A stretch of 64,000 bases of DNA from Streptococcus infantis (lineage in GTDB: Bacteria; Bacillota; Bacilli; Lactobacillales; Streptococcaceae), in the NCBI RefSeq assembly GCF_000963255.1, contig NZ_JYOV01000022.1, positions 124,001 to 188,000 of the forward strand. The letters are read 5' to 3'. The notes beneath the pieces are model-generated. The model ran no database searches and was not told where the DNA came from. It was given only the letters and a program-made list of their open reading frames with translations. Position 1 is the stretch's first letter; the number at the start of each line of letters is the position of its first letter. Shown piece after piece: positions 1 to 10,427 of this stretch. Made by a program: the position numbers and the translations under genes.

Positions 1-164
1 GTCAAAGCTTCACGCGCCAAGATTCCTTCTTTAAAAGTTTCAAAATCTGTCACGTATCCGTGTTCTACCAAGCTATGAATCATTTCTTCGATAGCTGCTA
101 TTTTTTCAGTTGCTTGCAAATCAAGCAACATGACATCTTTTCTCAATAAATCCTGAATTTTCAT
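1..164 (-). CDS. fruA: FruA, fructose PTS transporter, N-terminal fragment (cut by window edge)
   Basis: The first 54 codons of a PTS fructose permease are present; the rest lies left of the window. The visible part begins MKIQDLLRKDVMLLDL and continues with a helix-rich segment typical of the fructose/mannitol-type EIIA domain that comes first in streptococcal FruA. FruA takes up fructose and delivers fructose 1-phosphate, the substrate of the preceding FruK. Its ATG overlaps the fruK stop codon (ATGA), so it is translationally coupled as the third gene of fruR-fruK-fruA. The partial length prevents any check of the EIIB and EIIC domains. Confidence 0.88.
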   Translation of the reverse strand, partial: MKIQDLLRKDVMLLDLQATEKIAAIEEMIHSLVEHGYVTDFETFKEGILAREAL

Positions 165-1072
165 CTTTTTTCTACCTCAACTTTTTCATAAATTTCTTTA
201 ATAAATACTGCAGTCGCCAAGTCATCAGAGAAGGTAGTTGCTGTTCCACAAGCCACACCCCATTTAAAGGCTTCTACTGCGTCTTTTGATTTGACAAACT
301 CACCAGTAAATCCAGCAACCATAGAGTCACCAGCACCAACTGAGTTTTTCACTGTTCCCTTGATTGGTTTAGCAAAGTAGGCTCCTTCTGATGTTACCAG
401 AAGGGCACCGTCACCAGCCATAGAGATGATAACGTTTTGAGCACCTTTAGCCAGCAATTCTCGAGCGTATTTTTCAATCTCATCTAAGCTTTCGAGCTTG
501 ATTCCAAAGATAGCTCCCAGTTCATGATTGTTTGGTTTGACCAAAAGCGGTTGATAATCCAAACTATCGATTAAGGTCTGACCTTCAAAGTCACAGACTA
601 CTTGAGCACCCGTTTGACGAGTCAAGGCAATCAAATCCTTATAGATGACATTGCCTAAGTTTTTAGCACTTGAACCAGCAAATACCACTGTATCTTCTGC
701 TGTTAGACTTGAAAGAATAGCTTTTAGCTCTTCCAATTGCTCAGGCTCAACTGTAGGACCAGTTCCGTTGATTTCGGTTTCTTGATCTGCTTTAATCTTA
801 ACGTTGATACGCGTATCTTCTGCCACTTGGACAAATCGTGTTTCAATTTGCTCTTCAGCTAAAGTATCTGTGATAAATTTACCAGTAAAACCTCCGATAA
901 ATCCAGTCGCTGTATTTGGAATATCCAAGCGTTTCAAGACACGGCTAACATTGATTCCCTTACCACCAGCAAACTTATCATCACTATCCATACGATTAAC
1001 ACTACCAACTTCCACTTTATCCAGACGGACAATGTAGTCAATAGATGGATTGAGTGTGACTGTATAAATCAT
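161..1072 (-). CDS. fruK: 1-phosphofructokinase
   Basis: 303 aa, the usual length for a PfkB-family sugar kinase. It phosphorylates fructose 1-phosphate to fructose 1,6-bisphosphate in the cytoplasm. Both PfkB signatures are visible: the glycine-rich GGKGINVSRVLKRL near residue 37 and VGAGDSMVAGF near residue 248, where the Asp is the catalytic base. The start overlaps the fruR stop by ATGA and the stop overlaps the fruA start by ATGA, so the three genes form one tightly coupled operon. PfkB members also include tagatose 6-phosphate kinases, but the fruR/fruA context makes 1-phosphofructokinase the likely role. In pneumococcal annotations the same gene is sometimes called fruB. Confidence 0.95.
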   Translation of the reverse strand: MIYTVTLNPSIDYIVRLDKVEVGSVNRMDSDDKFAGGKGINVSRVLKRLDIPNTATGFIGGFTGKFITDTLAEEQIETRFVQVAEDTRINVKIKADQETEINGTGPTVEPEQLEELKAILSSLTAEDTVVFAGSSAKNLGNVIYKDLIALTRQTGAQVVCDFEGQTLIDSLDYQPLLVKPNNHELGAIFGIKLESLDEIEKYARELLAKGAQNVIISMAGDGALLVTSEGAYFAKPIKGTVKNSVGAGDSMVAGFTGEFVKSKDAVEAFKWGVACGTATTFSDDLATAVFIKEIYEKVEVEKR

Positions 1073-1809
1073 ACTTCGATAACCTCCGTTTTTTCTTTGA
1101 TAGCTGGCAAGAGTTCGTGACCCTTGCTTGTAATAACAATTGCTCGTTTTATAGGCGCAACCTTAGTGAAACAAGACTGACCTATCTTGGATGAATCCGC
1201 CAAAATATAGGTTTGTTTGGCATTTTCTAAAATAGCTCGCTTAACCGCTCCCTCCTCCATATCTGGAGTTGTATAATAACCATCATCCACACCGTTCATT
1301 CCTATAAAGGCACGGTCAAAGTGTAGTTGGTTAATCTGGTTAAGAGCCACTCCTCCGATACTGGCATCCGTTGTCATCTTGACTCCACCACCGATAATCA
1401 CAGTTGGGATTTGCTTATCCACTAATTGGACCGCATGGTGAATGGAGTTGGTTACAACAGTAATGTCTTTTCGCTCCAATTCCTTAATGAGAAAGGCTGT
1501 TGTACTTCCTGCATCCACAAAGATAACATCTTTTTCTTTGATGAGGGAAGCTGCTTTCTGCGCAATCAATTTTTTCTCTTGAAGGTTTTTGACAGATTTT
1601 TCTTGAATGGTTTCTTCTTCTTGCAAGGAGTGAGGCAACTCTGCTCCTCCATGAACTCGGCGAAGTTTATTTTCCGATTCCAATTCATCTAAATCTCGTC
1701 TAACTGTTGATTCTGACGTGTCTAACAAACCTACTAATTTCTCTAGAGAAACGACTTTATGTTTGCCCAGCTCCTCTAAAATCAATTTTTTTCTCTCGGT
1801 TTTTAGCAC
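1069..1809 (-). CDS. fruR: DeoR-family regulator of the fructose operon
   Basis: 246 aa. The N-terminal winged helix (residues about 1-58) carries the DeoR signature around TSESTVRRDLDELE. The C-terminal part is a DeoRC sugar-phosphate sensor with VFVDAGSTTAFL and the conserved DSSKIG motif near residue 205. Such proteins normally repress the fructose operon until fructose 1-phosphate binds; that effector is family knowledge and is not visible here. The start is a GTG preceded by AGGAGGT at 5-6 nt, so no upstream ATG is needed. It is first in the operon and directly follows a promoter with a cre site, so it is probably under both its own control and CcpA. Confidence 0.93.
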   Translation of the reverse strand: MLKTERKKLILEELGKHKVVSLEKLVGLLDTSESTVRRDLDELESENKLRRVHGGAELPHSLQEEETIQEKSVKNLQEKKLIAQKAASLIKEKDVIFVDAGSTTAFLIKELERKDITVVTNSIHHAVQLVDKQIPTVIIGGGVKMTTDASIGGVALNQINQLHFDRAFIGMNGVDDGYYTTPDMEEGAVKRAILENAKQTYILADSSKIGQSCFTKVAPIKRAIVITSKGHELLPAIKEKTEVIEV

Positions 1810-1821
1810 TTACTCACCTCC

Positions 1822-1869
1822 TGTTAACGATTACAATAATCATTCTACCACAAAAAAAATCAAAGTCAA
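1822..1869 (-). promoter_or_regulatory. fruRKA promoter with CcpA cre site
   Basis: On the minus strand TTGACT (1864-1869) and TAGAAT (1842-1847) are 16 bp apart, with TG one base before the -10 box. At 1822-1835 the minus strand reads TGTAATCGTTAACA, which fits the cre consensus TGNAANCGNTNNCA at every fixed position. The site covers the expected transcription start, a position from which CcpA usually represses. Confidence 0.7.
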
Positions 1870-1926
1870 GCACTTTTTGTCACTTTCTTTCATTTTCTAT
1901 CATTTTGCCAATTGTTTGAATTTTAT

Positions 1927-1955
1927 TTGCAAGATAATTCCCTTTATGATAAACT
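1927..1955 (+). promoter_or_regulatory. tRNA-Ser promoter
   Basis: TTGCAA at 1927-1932 and TAAACT at 1950-1955 are separated by 17 bp, with TG one base before the -10 box. The tRNA begins 16 bp further downstream. Confidence 0.5.
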
Positions 1956-1970
1956 ATTTTAGTAAGTATT

Positions 1971-2058
1971 GGAAGATTACTCAAGAGGCTTAAGAGGCCG
2001 TGTTGGAAACGCGGTAGGCGTGTGAAAGCGTGCGTGGGTTCGAATCCCATGTCTTCCG
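1971..2058 (+). tRNA. tRNA-Ser (anticodon GGA)
   Basis: 88-nt class II tRNA with a long variable arm. The acceptor stem pairs GGAAGAT with GTCTTCC, followed by discriminator G. The anticodon loop is TTGGAAA, giving GGA, which reads UCC and UCU. The T-loop GTTCGAATC is intact. CCA is not encoded. Confidence 0.95.
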
Positions 2059-2070
2059 TTGCTATAGTGT

Positions 2071-2095
2071 AGCTGCATCTTCATGCAGCTTTTTA
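2071..2095 (+). terminator. Terminator after tRNA-Ser
   Basis: An 8-bp stem AGCTGCAT / ATGCAGCT with a CTTC tetraloop is followed by TTTTAT, starting 13 bases after the tRNA end. Confidence 0.8.
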
Positions 2096-2124
2096 TAATG
2101 GATTTTCGTCTAAGATTAGGATTG

Positions 2125-2164
2125 AAAAAAATCACCCAGACTTTAACTCTTGGGTGATTTTTTT
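2125..2164. terminator. Bidirectional terminator below mntH
   Basis: Inverted repeat AAAAAATCACCCA / TGGGTGATTTTTTT with an 11-base loop. A T-run follows on either strand, so it ends mntH leftwards and backs up the tRNA terminator rightwards. Confidence 0.8.
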
Positions 2165-2216
2165 CTTCAATTTTAATCATCAAAATGATATTTTTTCTAC
2201 TTCATGTTAAAAGGTC

Positions 2217-3551
2217 TTAAAAAATATCAAACAGCAATTTCACATTGAGAACAGTTAAGATAATGGAAACAATATAACCAAGGATAGTATTCCACTTGGC
2301 ATTGGTAAATTCGCCCATCAGTGATTTCTTAGAAGTTAGATAAATCAAAGGGAAGATTGAAAATGGAAGAGCGATTGAAAGAAAGACCTGCGAATAAACC
2401 AATAACTGATCCAAGGTTTTTTCCTGATGACCAAAAACAACCGCTACAATCATGACAGGCAACAAGGCAAAGAGACGAGTTGCCAAACGAATGAACCATT
2501 GAGGCAATCTCATATGCAAGAAACCTTCCATAACGATTTGTCCTGTCAAGGTACCTGTGATAGTCGAATTCTGACCACTGGCTAATAGGGCCAAGGCAAA
2601 CAAGGTTGATAAGGTTGAGCTAGCTATAGCTCCCGCAATGGTAGAATCCTGCAGGGCGTTATACATTTGAGAAAAGGCAGAAATCTCAGATGCATGTCCG
2701 AAAAAGAGAGCCGCCCCTAAGATTAAAAGAAGGGAGTTAACCACAAAGGCCAAGGATAATTGGAGATTAGAATCCCAGGTCATAAAGCGCACGGCTTTTC
2801 GAACATCATTCTTGTCCTTGTGATTGATTTTCCGAGTCTGAGACAAGGAAGAATGCAAATAGAGGTTGTGGGGCATCACTGTCGCACCCACGATCCCTAA
2901 CGCCAAGGTTAATTGACTTTCATGCCCTGGCAAGGGACTTTCAAATAAGGTTGCATTCGGTAGATAACCCTCAACGATTCCTTGGAAGCTTGGATGTGAC
3001 AGAGCTACCAGATAGGTAAAAATTGCTAGAATGGTTAAAATCAGTGTTGTCACAATAGCTTCAATCTTCTTAAAGCCAAATTTCATCAGAAGCAATAAGA
3101 GAAAAACATCCAACACGGTCAAGAGAATTGCTATCATAATCGGAATCTTAAAGAGAAGATTGAGAGCAATCGCTGAACCTAGAACTTCTGCCAGATCTGT
3201 CGCCATCAAGGCTAATTCTAAAATCACCCATAGACTATAACGAAGCCATTTAGGTGAATGATGAGCCGTTGCTTGAGCCAGGTCCATCTGGGTTACAATA
3301 CCAAGCTTTCCTGCCATCTGCTGAAGTTGCATGGCAATGAGAGATGAAATCAAGATAACAAACAAGAGACTATACTTATAGGAAGCACCACCGACTACAC
3401 TGGTAATCCAGTTTCCTGGATCCATATAACCAACTGCGACAAGAGCACCCGGACCTAAAAAGGCCTTTAAATTTTGCCAGAAATGATTGTTATTTGGAGT
3501 ATCGATAGATTGATTAATCTCAGAGAGTGACACTTTTTTATGAGAAGACAT
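2217..3551 (-). CDS. mntH: Nramp-family Mn2+ (divalent metal):H+ symporter MntH
   Basis: 444 aa with about 11 predicted membrane helices. It imports Mn2+ (and possibly Fe2+) driven by protons. The Nramp metal-site signatures are both present: DPGNW in helix 1 (residues about 44-48) and VMPHNLYLHSS in helix 6 with the conserved Met-Pro-His. The N-terminal 25 residues are a hydrophilic cytoplasmic tail, normal for the bacterial subgroup. It is monocistronic, between a bidirectional terminator and a long regulatory region with three copies of a palindrome, so expression is likely controlled by a metalloregulator. Mitis-group species also carry the ABC Mn importer psaBCA elsewhere, so this would be a second uptake route. 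Confidence 0.93.
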   Translation of the reverse strand: MSSHKKVSLSEINQSIDTPNNNHFWQNLKAFLGPGALVAVGYMDPGNWITSVVGGASYKYSLLFVILISSLIAMQLQQMAGKLGIVTQMDLAQATAHHSPKWLRYSLWVILELALMATDLAEVLGSAIALNLLFKIPIMIAILLTVLDVFLLLLLMKFGFKKIEAIVTTLILTILAIFTYLVALSHPSFQGIVEGYLPNATLFESPLPGHESQLTLALGIVGATVMPHNLYLHSSLSQTRKINHKDKNDVRKAVRFMTWDSNLQLSLAFVVNSLLLILGAALFFGHASEISAFSQMYNALQDSTIAGAIASSTLSTLFALALLASGQNSTITGTLTGQIVMEGFLHMRLPQWFIRLATRLFALLPVMIVAVVFGHQEKTLDQLLVYSQVFLSIALPFSIFPLIYLTSKKSLMGEFTNAKWNTILGYIVSIILTVLNVKLLFDIF

Positions 3552-3631
3552 AGATACTTACCTCTTTCTAAACCTACTTTTTCATTATTTTCTATTAGAG
3601 AAAAATAAGATTGACTTTAAACTATTAAAAC

Positions 3632-3787
3632 AATGAAAACTATATGAAAAACATTTAGTTTTTTCATTATTTTTCTTAAGGCACCTTAATATTTTTCTTA
3701 AGGCACCTTAATTATAACACAAAAAATGAAAACTATATGAAAAACATTTAGTTTTTTCATTATTTTTCTTAAGGCACCTTAATTATA
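3632..3787 (-). promoter_or_regulatory. mntH regulatory region with duplicated operator
   Basis: Three identical copies of TTAAGGCACCTTAA, an inverted repeat around a CA spacer, lie at 3676-3689, 3698-3711 and 3769-3782. Two of them end perfect 59-bp direct repeats (3632-3690 and 3725-3783). On the minus strand each of the two right-hand boxes abuts a -10 TATAAT (3711-3716, with an extended TG; and 3782-3787), so a bound repressor would block both promoters. DtxR/MntR-type regulators bind dyads of this general form; the identity of the regulator is inferred. The rest of 3552-3943 holds only AT-rich sequence. Confidence 0.7.
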
Positions 3788-3943
3788 AAAAATATGATAA
3801 AAACTTAAGAAAATTCAACAAAATTTTAGGGAAAGTCAGAATAAGTCTACTCATTAACGATAATGATAAATCTATTGATAAACTTTGACATTTAATGGTG
3901 AACTGTAACTATTTTTTCTAACTCGATTTCTCTATAAAAGAGG

Positions 3944-3968
3944 AAAAACCAGCGTCTTTTGACGCTGG
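3944..3968 (-). terminator. Terminator of the pyr operon (after carB)
   Basis: A perfect 8-bp stem CCAGCGTC / GACGCTGG with a 4-base loop is followed on the minus strand by TTTTT, 31 bp below the carB stop. Confidence 0.9.
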
Positions 3969-3999
3969 ATAAAAGCTACTTAGATCATTTAACAAGAAA

Positions 4000-6900
4000 C
4001 TAAATTGCTTCTGTAACGAAGCTACGGCTTTCAAGTACCTTAAGCATAGCATCCGCTGTATCTAGGGCTGTAAAGAGTGGTACACCATGTTCGATAGCTG
4101 AACGGCGGATTTGTTCACCATCTTCATCAGCAGTTCGCTTAGTACCAACTGTGTTGATGATAGCTTGGATTTTCCCTTTACGAACATAGCTTGGGATATC
4201 ATGTTCATCATCACCAATCTTACCAACGAGTTGAGCCTTCAAGCCATGACTTTCAAAGAAAGCTGCTGTTCCTTGAGTCGCAAGGATACCATAACCAATA
4301 TTTTGGAAACGACGAGCCAAATCCAAAGCTTCTTCCTTGGCATCATCAGCGATAGTAAAGACAACATTTCCAAAGGTTGGCAAGTGAAGATAAGAAGCTT
4401 CAAAGGCCTTGTAGAGAGCTTTTTCAAGAGTCGTATCAGAACCCATAACCTCCCCTGTTGACTTCATTTCAGGACCAAGCAAGCTATCTACTTTCGCTAG
4501 CTTGGTAAATGAGAAGACTGGTGCTTTAATATGAACACGACTACTTTCTGGGTAAAGTCCATCTTGGTAACCAAGTTCTTCAAGACTTTGACCAAGAATT
4601 AACTTAGTTGCAACCTGAGCCATCGGGATATTGGTTACTTTTGATAGGAATGGAACAGTACGGCTGGCACGTGGATTGACCTCAATAACGTAGACTTTCT
4701 CATCCTTGATGACAAACTGAATGTTCATCATACCAAGACAGTTAAGGCCGATTGCTAGGCGTTTTGTGTAGTCTGCGATTGTTTCTTGAACCTTTTGAGA
4801 CAAGGTTTGTGGAGGATAAACAGCCATGGAGTCACCTGAGTGGACGCCTGCGCGTTCGATATGCTCCATGATACCTGGGATGAGGACATTTTGTCCGTCT
4901 GAGATGGCATCAACTTCACACTCTTGCCCAACGATATAAGAGTCAACAAGAACTGGGTGGTCTGGACTAGCCTTAACAGCAGTTCGCATGTAAGAACGGA
5001 GATCTTCTTCGTTTTCAACGATTTCCATAGCACGACCACCCAAGACATAAGAAGGGCGAACGAGAACTGGGAAACCGATTTTGCGTGCAGCAAGTACTGC
5101 TTCTTCTTCATTTGTTGCTGTTTGTCCAGGAGGTTGTGGAATCTCCAAGTCTTTGAGGGCTTGTTCGAAGAGGTCACGGTCTTCGGCACGGTCTAGGTCA
5201 GCAACCTGCGTACCAAGGATAGTCACACCTGCTTTTGCTAAGGGCTCCGCAAGGTTGATAGCTGTTTGACCACCAAACTGAACGATAACACCTTTTGGTT
5301 TCTCCAAATCGATGACATTCATAACATCTTCGAACGTTAATGGTTCAAAGTAGAGTTTATCAGATACAGAGAAGTCGGTTGAAACTGTCTCTGGGTTTGA
5401 ATTCATAATGATGGCTTCGTAGCCAGCAGCTTGAATTGCCTTAACAGAGTGGACTGTCGCGTAGTCAAACTCAACTCCTTGACCGATACGGATTGGACCA
5501 GAACCTAGGACCAGTACAGATTCCTTGTCAGACTTAATAGATTCATTTTCCCAACCATAGGTTGAATAAAAATATGGAGTTTCTGACTCAAACTCTGCCG
5601 CACAAGTATCTACCATCTTGTAAACTGGGACAATCTTGTTTTCTAAACGAAGTTGGCGAACTTGATCAGCTGTCGTTTCCCAAAGTTCTGCGATTTTACG
5701 ATCTGAGAAACCATTCAATTTTGCAGTTTTCAAAACTTCAAGATCTTGTGGATGTGAGCCCAATTCTTGCTCAATTTCAAAGATATGCAAGAGTTTATCA
5801 AGATAGAAGATATCGATTTTTGTAAGCTCAGCAATTTCTTCTGGTGTATAACCACGACGAATGGCTTCTGATACGTAGAAGAGACGGTCATCTTGAGCCT
5901 TAACAACCTTTTCAATCAAGGCATCATCTGAAACATCTGCAAGCTCAGGCATTTCATTGTGGTGAACCCCAATTTCAAGTGAGCGACAAGCTTTAAGAAG
6001 TGACTCCTCGATGTTACGACCGATGGCCATAACTTCTCCAGTCGCCTTCATCTGAGTACCAAGACGGCGTTCTCCCTTTTCAAACTTGTCAAATGGGAAA
6101 CGTGGAATCTTAGCTACCACATAGTCAAGGGCTGGTTCAAACATGGCATAAGTTGAACCTGTAACTGGGTTGATGACCTCATCCAAGGTCAAACCGACTG
6201 CAATCTTAGCAGCCAATTTAGCAATTGGGTAACCTGTCGCCTTAGAAGCAAGAGCTGACGAACGAGATACACGAGGGTTTACTTCGATGACATAGTACTT
6301 AAAGCTATGTGGATCAAGAGCCAACTGAACGTTACATCCACCTTCAATCTTTAGAGCGCGGATAATGCTCAAACTTGCATCACGAAGCATTTGGTTTTCA
6401 TAATCTGACATAGTTTGCGCTGGGGCAAATACGATGGAATCCCCTGTATGAATCCCGACTGGGTCAAAGTTTTCCATGTTACATACAACAAGAGCATTGT
6501 CAGCTGAGTCACGCATCACTTCGTACTCGATTTCCTTGAAACCTGCAATAGAACGCTCAATCAAACATTGGGTAACAGGTGACAACTTCAAACCATTTTC
6601 AGCAATTTCACGCAATTCTTCCTCGTTGGCACACATACCACCGCCAGTACCACCAAGTGTGAAGGCTGGACGGACGATCACTGGGTAACCAATTGTTGCT
6701 GCGAAAGCTACGGCTTCTTCCACTGTATTAACAATTTCTGATTCAGGAATTGGTTGGTTCAGCTCTTCCATCAATTGTTTAAAAAGATCGCGGTCCTCCG
6801 CTTGGTCGATGGCAGACAATTTAGTCCCGAGAAGTTCTACTCCCAATTCATCAAGAATGCCATTTTTAGACAATTCCATGGCCATGTTAAGCCCTGTTTG

Positions 6901-7176
6901 CCCACCAAGAGTTGGAAGCAAGGCATCTGGACGTTCTTTACGGAGAATACGAGTTACAAACTCAAGTGTGATTGGCTCAATGTAAACCTTGTCTGCAATT
7001 TCCTTATCAGTCATGATAGTTGCAGGGTTTGAGTTCACCAAAACAACCTCATAACCTTCCTCTTTCAAAGACAAGCAAGCCTGAGTCCCAGCATAGTCAA
7101 ACTCAGCAGCTTGACCAATAATAATCGGACCAGAACCAATCACCATAATTTTTTGAATATCAGTACGTTTAGGCAT
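4000..7176 (-). CDS. carB: Carbamoyl phosphate synthase large subunit
   Basis: 1058 aa, full length for CarB. It makes carbamoyl phosphate from bicarbonate, ATP and the ammonia passed on by CarA, feeding pyrimidine and arginine synthesis. The internal duplication is clear: the start [20 protein letters not shown] is echoed near residue 560 by [20 protein letters not shown]. Each half has an ATP-grasp domain ending in the metal-binding IEVNPR motif. The C-terminal 150 residues form the MGS-like allosteric domain, normally bound by UMP or ornithine. It is the last gene of pyrR-pyrB-carA-carB but is separated from carA by 448 bp of structured non-coding DNA, unlike the tight spacing of the other genes. 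Confidence 0.97.
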   Translation of the reverse strand: MPKRTDIQKIMVIGSGPIIIGQAAEFDYAGTQACLSLKEEGYEVVLVNSNPATIMTDKEIADKVYIEPITLEFVTRILRKERPDALLPTLGGQTGLNMAMELSKNGILDELGVELLGTKLSAIDQAEDRDLFKQLMEELNQPIPESEIVNTVEEAVAFAATIGYPVIVRPAFTLGGTGGGMCANEEELREIAENGLKLSPVTQCLIERSIAGFKEIEYEVMRDSADNALVVCNMENFDPVGIHTGDSIVFAPAQTMSDYENQMLRDASLSIIRALKIEGGCNVQLALDPHSFKYYVIEVNPRVSRSSALASKATGYPIAKLAAKIAVGLTLDEVINPVTGSTYAMFEPALDYVVAKIPRFPFDKFEKGERRLGTQMKATGEVMAIGRNIEESLLKACRSLEIGVHHNEMPELADVSDDALIEKVVKAQDDRLFYVSEAIRRGYTPEEIAELTKIDIFYLDKLLHIFEIEQELGSHPQDLEVLKTAKLNGFSDRKIAELWETTADQVRQLRLENKIVPVYKMVDTCAAEFESETPYFYSTYGWENESIKSDKESVLVLGSGPIRIGQGVEFDYATVHSVKAIQAAGYEAIIMNSNPETVSTDFSVSDKLYFEPLTFEDVMNVIDLEKPKGVIVQFGGQTAINLAEPLAKAGVTILGTQVADLDRAEDRDLFEQALKDLEIPQPPGQTATNEEEAVLAARKIGFPVLVRPSYVLGGRAMEIVENEEDLRSYMRTAVKASPDHPVLVDSYIVGQECEVDAISDGQNVLIPGIMEHIERAGVHSGDSMAVYPPQTLSQKVQETIADYTKRLAIGLNCLGMMNIQFVIKDEKVYVIEVNPRASRTVPFLSKVTNIPMAQVATKLILGQSLEELGYQDGLYPESSRVHIKAPVFSFTKLAKVDSLLGPEMKSTGEVMGSDTTLEKALYKAFEASYLHLPTFGNVVFTIADDAKEEALDLARRFQNIGYGILATQGTAAFFESHGLKAQLVGKIGDDEHDIPSYVRKGKIQAIINTVGTKRTADEDGEQIRRSAIEHGVPLFTALDTADAMLKVLESRSFVTEAI

Positions 7177-7624
7177 TTATAAGATATTAAGGGCGTCAAG
7201 CGGACAAAGCTAAAATAGGAGTTATGACGAAGAACTGTCAGTTTTAGGAATAACTATCTTTTTAGCACCGTCCGTAGCCCGTATTCAGTTCATCAAATAC
7301 GGCTCACCCTTCTCCTTTCTATTCGTCGCCTCACTGAGCGACATTAAATAAATTCTCCGACGATTTTTTAACGAAACGATACTTTTCGGTAAAAAATCTA
7401 GTGCAGGGAGTTTTTAGTTCGCCTGATAGCGACTAAAAGAAACGACCTGTCTTTCTATTCGGCAACTCTCAGGTTGCCATTAAATAAGATACAAAGGACG
7501 AATAGAAAGCGATTGAATTTTAGGAAACCAAGGAAGGATTGACAATCCGAGTTGGGTTCTCTAAATTCCGAGCTTTCCGTCCGTGTTCAGTTGCATAAAT
7601 TCTCCGACGATTTCTCACTCGTCT
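7177..7624 (-). repeat. Structured 448-bp gap between carA and carB, built of repeated short blocks and hairpins
   Basis: No credible coding sequence is present on either strand. A 17-bp direct repeat AAATTCTCCGACGATTT occurs at 7350-7366 and 7597-7613. The block CTTTCTATTCG occurs at 7315 and 7451 and in inverse orientation at 7499-7509. On the minus strand two similar units read TTTAATG, then a hairpin (stems GTCGC/GCGAC or GGCAAC/GTTGCC), then GAATAGAAAG. A third hairpin has the stem CCGTATT / AATACGG near 7278-7301. It could be a degenerate small mobile repeat or a structured intercistronic RNA. Confidence 0.6.
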
Positions 7625-8704
7625 TTAATTTGTTTGTTTAAAGGCTTCCATCATCTCGATGAACTCGTCAAATAGATAACTTGCATCGTGCGGACCTGGT
7701 GCAGCATCTGGGTGGAATTGCACAGAGAAACCTGGTTGGTATCTGTGACGTACACCTTCAACTGACTTGTCATTGATTTCTTCATGAGTAATCATCAAAT
7801 GGTCTGGAAAATCTTCACGACTCACTGCATATCCATGGTTTTGACTCGTGAAGTCCACGCGCCCTGTTGCAATTTCACGTACAGCGTGGTTAAATCCACG
7901 GTGACCAAATTTCATCTTATAGGTCTTGGCACCATTTGCCATCGCAAAGAGCTGATGCCCCATACAAATACCAAAGATTGGAATTTTCCCGAGAATACCA
8001 CGAATCATATCGAGTGCTTCTGGTACATCTTCTGGATTTCCCGGTCCATTTGACAACATAACTCCGTCTGGATTTAAGTGAAGGATTTCCTCTGCTGTTG
8101 TAGTATAAGGAACGACCGTTACATTACAATCTCTCTTAGACAATTCTCTTAAGATTGAATGCTTGAGACCAAAGTCTACAAGTACCACACTTAAGCCTAC
8201 TCCTGGAGCTGGGTAAGCAGTTTTTGTAGAAACCTGTTTGATATTATCTATTGGTAGAACAGTTGCTTGAAGCTGATCTGTGATGTGGTCGATACTATCT
8301 CCCACATGTGTCAGAGTCGCTCTCATAGTCCCATGTTTGCGAATGATTTTTGTCAAAGCACGTGTATCAATACCTGAAATACCAGGGATTTTCTTAGATT
8401 TCAAAAATTCATCCAGCGTCATCTGGTTACGCCAGTTACTGGCTCTACGAGCTTCTTCAAATACCACTACACCTTTACAGGTTGGACTGATAGACTCGTA
8501 GTCATCACGGTTAATTCCATAATTTCCAACCAAGGGATAGGTAAAAGTTAGGATTTGCCCATTGTAAGACTGATCCGTAATTGATTCTTGATAACCAGTC
8601 ATCCCGGTATTAAAGACAATTTCACCAGTTACATCGATGTCAGCCCCAAAGGCTTTTCCTTCAAAAATTGTTCCATCTTCTAAAACTAGAAGTCGTTTAG
8701 TCAT
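7625..8704 (-). CDS. carA: Carbamoyl phosphate synthase small (glutaminase) subunit
   Basis: 359 aa. It hydrolyses glutamine and channels ammonia to CarB. The N-terminal CPSase small-chain domain begins [16 protein letters not shown]. The C-terminal class I glutamine amidotransferase domain shows the nucleophile elbow FGICMGHQ with the catalytic Cys, and the His-containing [15 protein letters not shown] near the end, which in this family carries His and a neighbouring acidic or polar residue. It follows pyrB at 49 bp within the pyrR operon and is therefore under PyrR attenuation. Confidence 0.97.
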   Translation of the reverse strand: MTKRLLVLEDGTIFEGKAFGADIDVTGEIVFNTGMTGYQESITDQSYNGQILTFTYPLVGNYGINRDDYESISPTCKGVVVFEEARRASNWRNQMTLDEFLKSKKIPGISGIDTRALTKIIRKHGTMRATLTHVGDSIDHITDQLQATVLPIDNIKQVSTKTAYPAPGVGLSVVLVDFGLKHSILRELSKRDCNVTVVPYTTTAEEILHLNPDGVMLSNGPGNPEDVPEALDMIRGILGKIPIFGICMGHQLFAMANGAKTYKMKFGHRGFNHAVREIATGRVDFTSQNHGYAVSREDFPDHLMITHEEINDKSVEGVRHRYQPGFSVQFHPDAAPGPHDASYLFDEFIEMMEAFKQTN

Positions 8705-8753
8705 AAATTCACCTCTCGTGGATGCTCTCAGGCATCTTTTAACGTTTTGTGTC

Positions 8754-9677
8754 TTATTTTGCGTTTCTGTAAGTCAATACAGATTCTAAAATTGCCATTC
8801 TGACAAAGACACCATTGGTCATTTGTTGAACAATACGTGATTTTGGTGCTTCGACCAAGTGATCAGCAATTTCAACATCGCGATTTACAGGAGCAGGATG
8901 CATCAGAATAGCTTTATCTTTCAAGCGATCATAACGTTCTTGAGTCAAACCATGCTGTGCATGATAACCCTCTTTTGAAAAGACTGTTCCACTTTCATGA
9001 CGCTCATGCTGAACACGGAGAAACATCATCACATCAACTTGGTCAATAATTTCATCAATGCTTACAAACTGTCCATAGTCTGCAAACTCTTGACTTCTCC
9101 ATTCCTCAGGGCCAGCAAAGTAGAGTTCTGCTCCTAAGCGTTTTAAGATTTGCATATTGGATTTAGCCACACGCGAATGGTCAAGGTCACCAGCAATGGC
9201 TACCTTGAGTCCTTCGAAGTGTCCAAATTCTTCATAAATCGTCATCAAATCAAGCAAGCTTTGGCTTGGGTGTTGGCCCGAACCATCCCCACCATTGATA
9301 ATCGAAGTCGTAATCGTCGGACTATCGATCAACTCTCTGTAGTAATCCACCTCTGGGTGTCGGATGACACAGGCATCTACTCCCAAGGCTGACAAGGTTA
9401 AAATTGTATCGTAGAGTGTTTCACCCTTATTGACTGAACTTGTCTTCACATCGAAGTCCAGTAGGTGAAGTCCCAGTTTAATCTCTGCTACTTCAAAAGA
9501 TTTGTGGGTACGAGTCGAACTCTCAAAGAAGAGATTAGAGACAATGTGTTGGTCCTCGTAAGACGCTTTTGCTCCATTTTTAAACTCAATTCCTCGTTTA
9601 ATCAATTTCATGACTTGTTCTACAGTAAGGTCTTCCATTGAGACTACATGTTGAATGGCTTGTTGATTTTCTGACAT
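8754..9677 (-). CDS. pyrB: Aspartate carbamoyltransferase catalytic chain
   Basis: 307 aa, the typical length of the catalytic chain. It condenses carbamoyl phosphate with aspartate in the first committed step of pyrimidine synthesis. The carbamoyl phosphate loop [16 protein letters not shown] lies near residue 50, and the aspartate-side motif [10 protein letters not shown] near residue 258. No regulatory chain pyrI is present, as is normal in Firmicutes, where PyrR control replaces allosteric control. It lies 20 bp downstream of pyrR. Confidence 0.97.
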   Translation of the reverse strand: MSENQQAIQHVVSMEDLTVEQVMKLIKRGIEFKNGAKASYEDQHIVSNLFFESSTRTHKSFEVAEIKLGLHLLDFDVKTSSVNKGETLYDTILTLSALGVDACVIRHPEVDYYRELIDSPTITTSIINGGDGSGQHPSQSLLDLMTIYEEFGHFEGLKVAIAGDLDHSRVAKSNMQILKRLGAELYFAGPEEWRSQEFADYGQFVSIDEIIDQVDVMMFLRVQHERHESGTVFSKEGYHAQHGLTQERYDRLKDKAILMHPAPVNRDVEIADHLVEAPKSRIVQQMTNGVFVRMAILESVLTYRNAK

Positions 9678-9697
9678 GGCTAACTCCTTTTAGCTAT

Positions 9698-10356
<659 letters not shown>

Positions 10357-10376
10357 AGGAATATTTGATTGCTACT

Positions 10377-10405
10377 ACTATATCACAAAGTAGTAATCGA
10401 TGCAA
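10377..10405 (-). promoter_or_regulatory. pyr operon promoter
   Basis: On the minus strand TTGCAT (10400-10405) and TATAGT (10377-10382) are 17 bp apart, with TG one base before the -10 box. Transcription would start about 10 bases upstream of the PyrR-binding hairpin. Confidence 0.75.
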
Positions 10406-10427
10406 GAAAAAACACAAGAAATCAATT

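Noticed and set aside
1977-2183. 68-codon frame on the minus strand
   Set aside because: It lies across the tRNA-Ser gene and two terminators, so it cannot be a gene.
3552-3943. Manganese riboswitch (yybP-ykoY type) upstream of mntH
   Set aside because: None of the conserved helices or loop motifs are present; the region is explained by repeated DNA palindromes and -10 boxes.
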